Source: Saccoglossus kowalevskii (lineage: Eukaryota; Hemichordata; Enteropneusta; Harrimaniidae). From it: DNA of 22,751 nucleotides. Positions 20,936-22,751 of the stretch are shown here, one piece after another. The stretch is taken from NCBI RefSeq assembly GCF_000003605.2, contig NW_003137825.1:637981-660731 (forward strand), given 5' to 3'. The position numbers and the translations under genes are program-made. A model generated the notes under the pieces. It did no database searches. It saw only the letters and a program-made list of their open reading frames with translations, and was not told the origin of the DNA. The number at the start of each line of letters is the position of its first letter. The first letter of the stretch is position 1.

Positions 20936-22230
20936 CTGTTCAGGAGAGTCTCAACAACTATCCCAATGAGAGTTTTTGGCCTTTGTTTTCATATGACGGT
21001 TGTCAGGCGGTGAATTTTCCCTGGATGTCCGTCTCCGAGGATAGGCATAACTTCTGCAATAGTATCATTACTACAGTCACAACAGCCATATGGAAATCAA
21101 TGAGGTAAAAACAGGAAATCAAAATAAATTCTGATAGTGGGAGACCAAATTACATTTACAGGTCTCTCAAATATTGAAATAAAATAAGCAATATTTTAAC
21201 AATGGCATTAAAAACATTGAGGTCTTTTGCAGACTGATTTGTTTAATTATCAGCTTGAAGCTAAATTTGTACATCAACCACAATCTTCATACATGATAAA
21301 ATTACAAAATGATGGATTTTACAGGCCTATTTTGTGTGTCTCTCGTTATGACTTGATATTGCATAAAATTGGTTCAATCATGATGAAGAAACAAGTCATT
21401 GTTAATGACACAGTCCCCACAGTCATTGAGATTAGATTGAAACCATTAATAGGAGATGGATTTGTAAAAAATTATGATATAGTGCTTTTACACGAGAATT
21501 GGACAGTCATATTGAATCAAAATACAAAAATAATGTACATGTTGATGTATCTATTGGTATACTGTCTTTGTACAAAATTTAAACAGAAATGTTCATTGCA
21601 TTCATGGGAAAATAGGCATGGGTATCATGAAAAACAAAATGGCCACTAGTCAGCCTTATTAGTTTGAATCACAGAAAAAATATGACATGCAACTATAACC
21701 CAATATGTATGATCATCATAAAAATTTTGATCCAAATTGGCCTAGTCATCTCTGAGAAACAGCTCCAGACATGTAAAAATTACGATTTAGCACTTTTACA
21801 TGAAAATTGGGCATTGGCCGGCCATATTAAATTGAATCACAAAAATCATGTTGGTGCAGATGTATCTCTTGGTATACTATCTTTGTACAAAATTTGAACA
21901 GAAAGGTTCATTGCATTCAAGATAAAGTAGCATGGGTACCATGAAAAACAAGATGGCTGCCAGTCGGCCATATTTGTTTGAATCACGAAAAAAAAAATGA
22001 CGTGCACCTACAACCTAATATGTATGATCATAATACCAACTTTGATCCAAATCGGCCCAGTCATCTCCGAGAAACTGCTGTAGACACATTTAGGTATTAG
22101 AAATAGCAAATTTTGCATCCATTTTTGCTTTGATCATAGAGTAACTTGATGCGCATATGTATTGTCTTCAGGTAAAGGTTGAATGAAATCCATCAATGGG
22201 TGTTCGGTATATAACTCCGGACGGACGTAC

Positions 22231-22278
22231 GTACGAACGGACGAACGAACGGACGAACGAACGGACGAACGAACGGAA
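22231..22278. repeat. 12-bp minisatellite (GAACGAACGGAC), four units
   Basis: Four consecutive 12-bp units, GTACGAACGGAC and then three of GAACGAACGGA(C/A), start at 22231, 22243, 22255 and 22267. They are preceded by degenerate GGACGGACGTACGTAC sequence. Because 12 is a multiple of three, every frame reads as a four-residue repeat, so the open frames crossing it on both strands are artefacts. Confidence 0.95.
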
Positions 22279-22292
22279 CAAACCCGAATTAA

Positions 22293-22330
22293 TAGTTCCC
22301 GTTTTTCGGACTTTGTTCGAACGGGGACTA
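22293..22330. repeat. Hairpin at the right end of the composite repeat
   Basis: TAGTTCCCGTT (22293-22303) and AACGGGGACTA (22320-22330) pair over 11 positions with one G-T type mismatch. They enclose a 16-base loop. The hairpin follows the 12-bp minisatellite directly and probably marks the element's 3' end. Confidence 0.6.
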
Positions 22331-22461
22331 ATGACCACTAAAACACAGAACCCAATACATAAATACTTTCTGATATGATCTAAAATTAAAATACTTAATC
22401 GTTGTATATTGTCGTGAGGTTTTTTATGCAATATATTATCTAGTACGGTTGCAAGAATTAC

Positions 22462-22566
22462 AGTTTGATGTGACTCGAAAATTCTCGCTGCCCGACGCCC
22501 GTGGCAACTAGATTTTATGTCAGGGCAAGTGAAATCAACAATGTCCTCGTCCGACGGGCAAGCCAT
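22462..22566 (-). CDS. Possible first coding exon of a minus-strand gene (hypothetical)
   Basis: On the minus strand an ATG at 22566-22564 lies in a strong start context (CAAAATGG: A at -3, G at +4). The ATG falls in a patch richer in G, C and CpG than the surroundings. The frame reads MACPSDEDIVDFTCPDIKSS and continues with a basic stretch. A GT at 22461-22460 (GTAATT) could serve as a donor after 35 codons in phase 0. The frame stays open further, to 22168, but that part runs through the 12-bp minisatellite and the composite repeat, so it is not credible coding sequence. I do not recognise the peptide. It may equally be a chance frame in a CpG-containing promoter. Confidence 0.25.
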
Positions 22567-22751
22567 TTTGAAGCTGATGTTTATTTCCCTAAGCTCGGCC
22601 CTTGATAGATTGATACAAATTATCAACATGTTTCTATTTTACGCCAAAGTAACGCGTGTGATAGCTGTCATTTATTTTTTCTTTCGTCCAATGAAGTGGT
22701 TTATCTTGCAACTTTTTATGTAATAAAATTGACGTGAAATCCAATCAAATT

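Larger units (their letters stand above)
21467..22335 (+). mobile_element. Composite interspersed repeat: two ~315-bp monomers, a 12-bp minisatellite and a terminal hairpin
   Basis: Monomer A (about 21467-21780) and monomer B (about 21776-22100) align over their full length. Shared landmarks such as TTGGTATACT(G/A)TCTTTGTAC lie 315 bp apart (21554 and 21869). Other shared landmarks are TGAAAAACAA(G/A)ATGGC, AATATGTATGATCAT and TTGATCCAAATYGGCC. Sequence after monomer B leads into the 12-bp array at 22231-22278 and ends near an 11-bp-stem hairpin (22293-22303 with 22320-22330). This layout of monomers, short minisatellite and 3' hairpin suggests a non-autonomous dispersed element. A 140-codon open frame at 21227-21649 overlaps its left part but has no protein family I recognise. 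Confidence 0.6.

Noticed and set aside
21227-21649. 140-codon open frame on the + strand
   Set aside because: It starts in AT-rich DNA and runs into the composite repeat. The second repeat monomer does not keep the frame, and no protein family is recognisable.
22196-22378. + strand frame with NERT repeats
   Set aside because: It is also the 12-bp minisatellite, whose length is a multiple of three, so it stays open in every frame.
22168-22461. Continuation of the minus-strand frame, with SFVR repeats
   Set aside because: The SFVR repeats are the 12-bp minisatellite read through, and the rest overlaps repeat sequence.
1-22751. tRNA, rRNA or known microRNA genes
   Set aside because: I found no tRNA B-box in a plausible clover-leaf context, no rRNA-like block and no familiar microRNA seed within a hairpin.
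1-22751. Retroviral or LTR-retrotransposon coding sequence
   Set aside because: No reverse transcriptase, protease or integrase motif is visible in any long frame.

Overview
The window is nuclear DNA from an animal, most likely a marine invertebrate. It is strongly AT-rich and sparse in genes, with long non-coding stretches, minisatellite/satellite arrays, inverted-repeat elements and one clear metazoan ion-channel gene. Nothing looks bacterial. I cannot fix the phylum from sequence alone: the repeat style (short TA-flanked inverted-repeat elements, 12-bp GAAC/GGAC minisatellites, an RTE-like tail, many ACCGGTA motifs) is familiar from molluscs, hemichordates and other marine invertebrates.

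The only confident protein gene is at 1817-3130 on the + strand. It is an intact 437-residue inward-rectifier potassium channel of the Kir2/Irk type, with its whole coding region in one exon. A good splice acceptor at 1682-1683 and an in-frame stop at 1748 place the ATG at 1817 in the second or a later exon. A polyadenylation signal at 3611-3616 with a GT-rich stretch just after it suggests a 3'UTR of about 500 nt, which contains two inverted repeats. A weaker candidate is a first coding exon on the minus strand near the right edge (22462-22566).

Layout: 1-217 is the end of a 31-bp tandem array. 218-1683 is presumed intron or upstream sequence of the channel gene. 1684-3630 is the channel exon with its UTRs. 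3631-8750 is AT-rich intergenic DNA with a few motif clusters. 8751-9168 is a 28-bp tandem array. 10915-11061 is an inverted-repeat element lying just before a large 32/33-bp array at 11113-13180. 13271-17070 is a 3.8-kb segment bounded by inverted copies of a roughly 190-bp sequence and holding a 150-bp direct repeat and a TA-flanked MITE-like element. 18770-18960 looks like the 3' tail of an RTE-type retroelement. 20690-20935 is a more GC-balanced island with a perfect 23-bp duplication. 21467-22335 is a composite repeat of two roughly 315-bp monomers, a 12-bp minisatellite and a terminal hairpin.

The most interesting structure is the repeat landscape. The left-edge array (31 bp) and the central array (32/33 bp) are diverged members of one satellite family lying about 11 kb apart on either side of the channel gene. 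Both keep a CCAAT core in most monomers, and the central array shows two different higher-order periods. No multi-gene system such as an operon or defence island is present.
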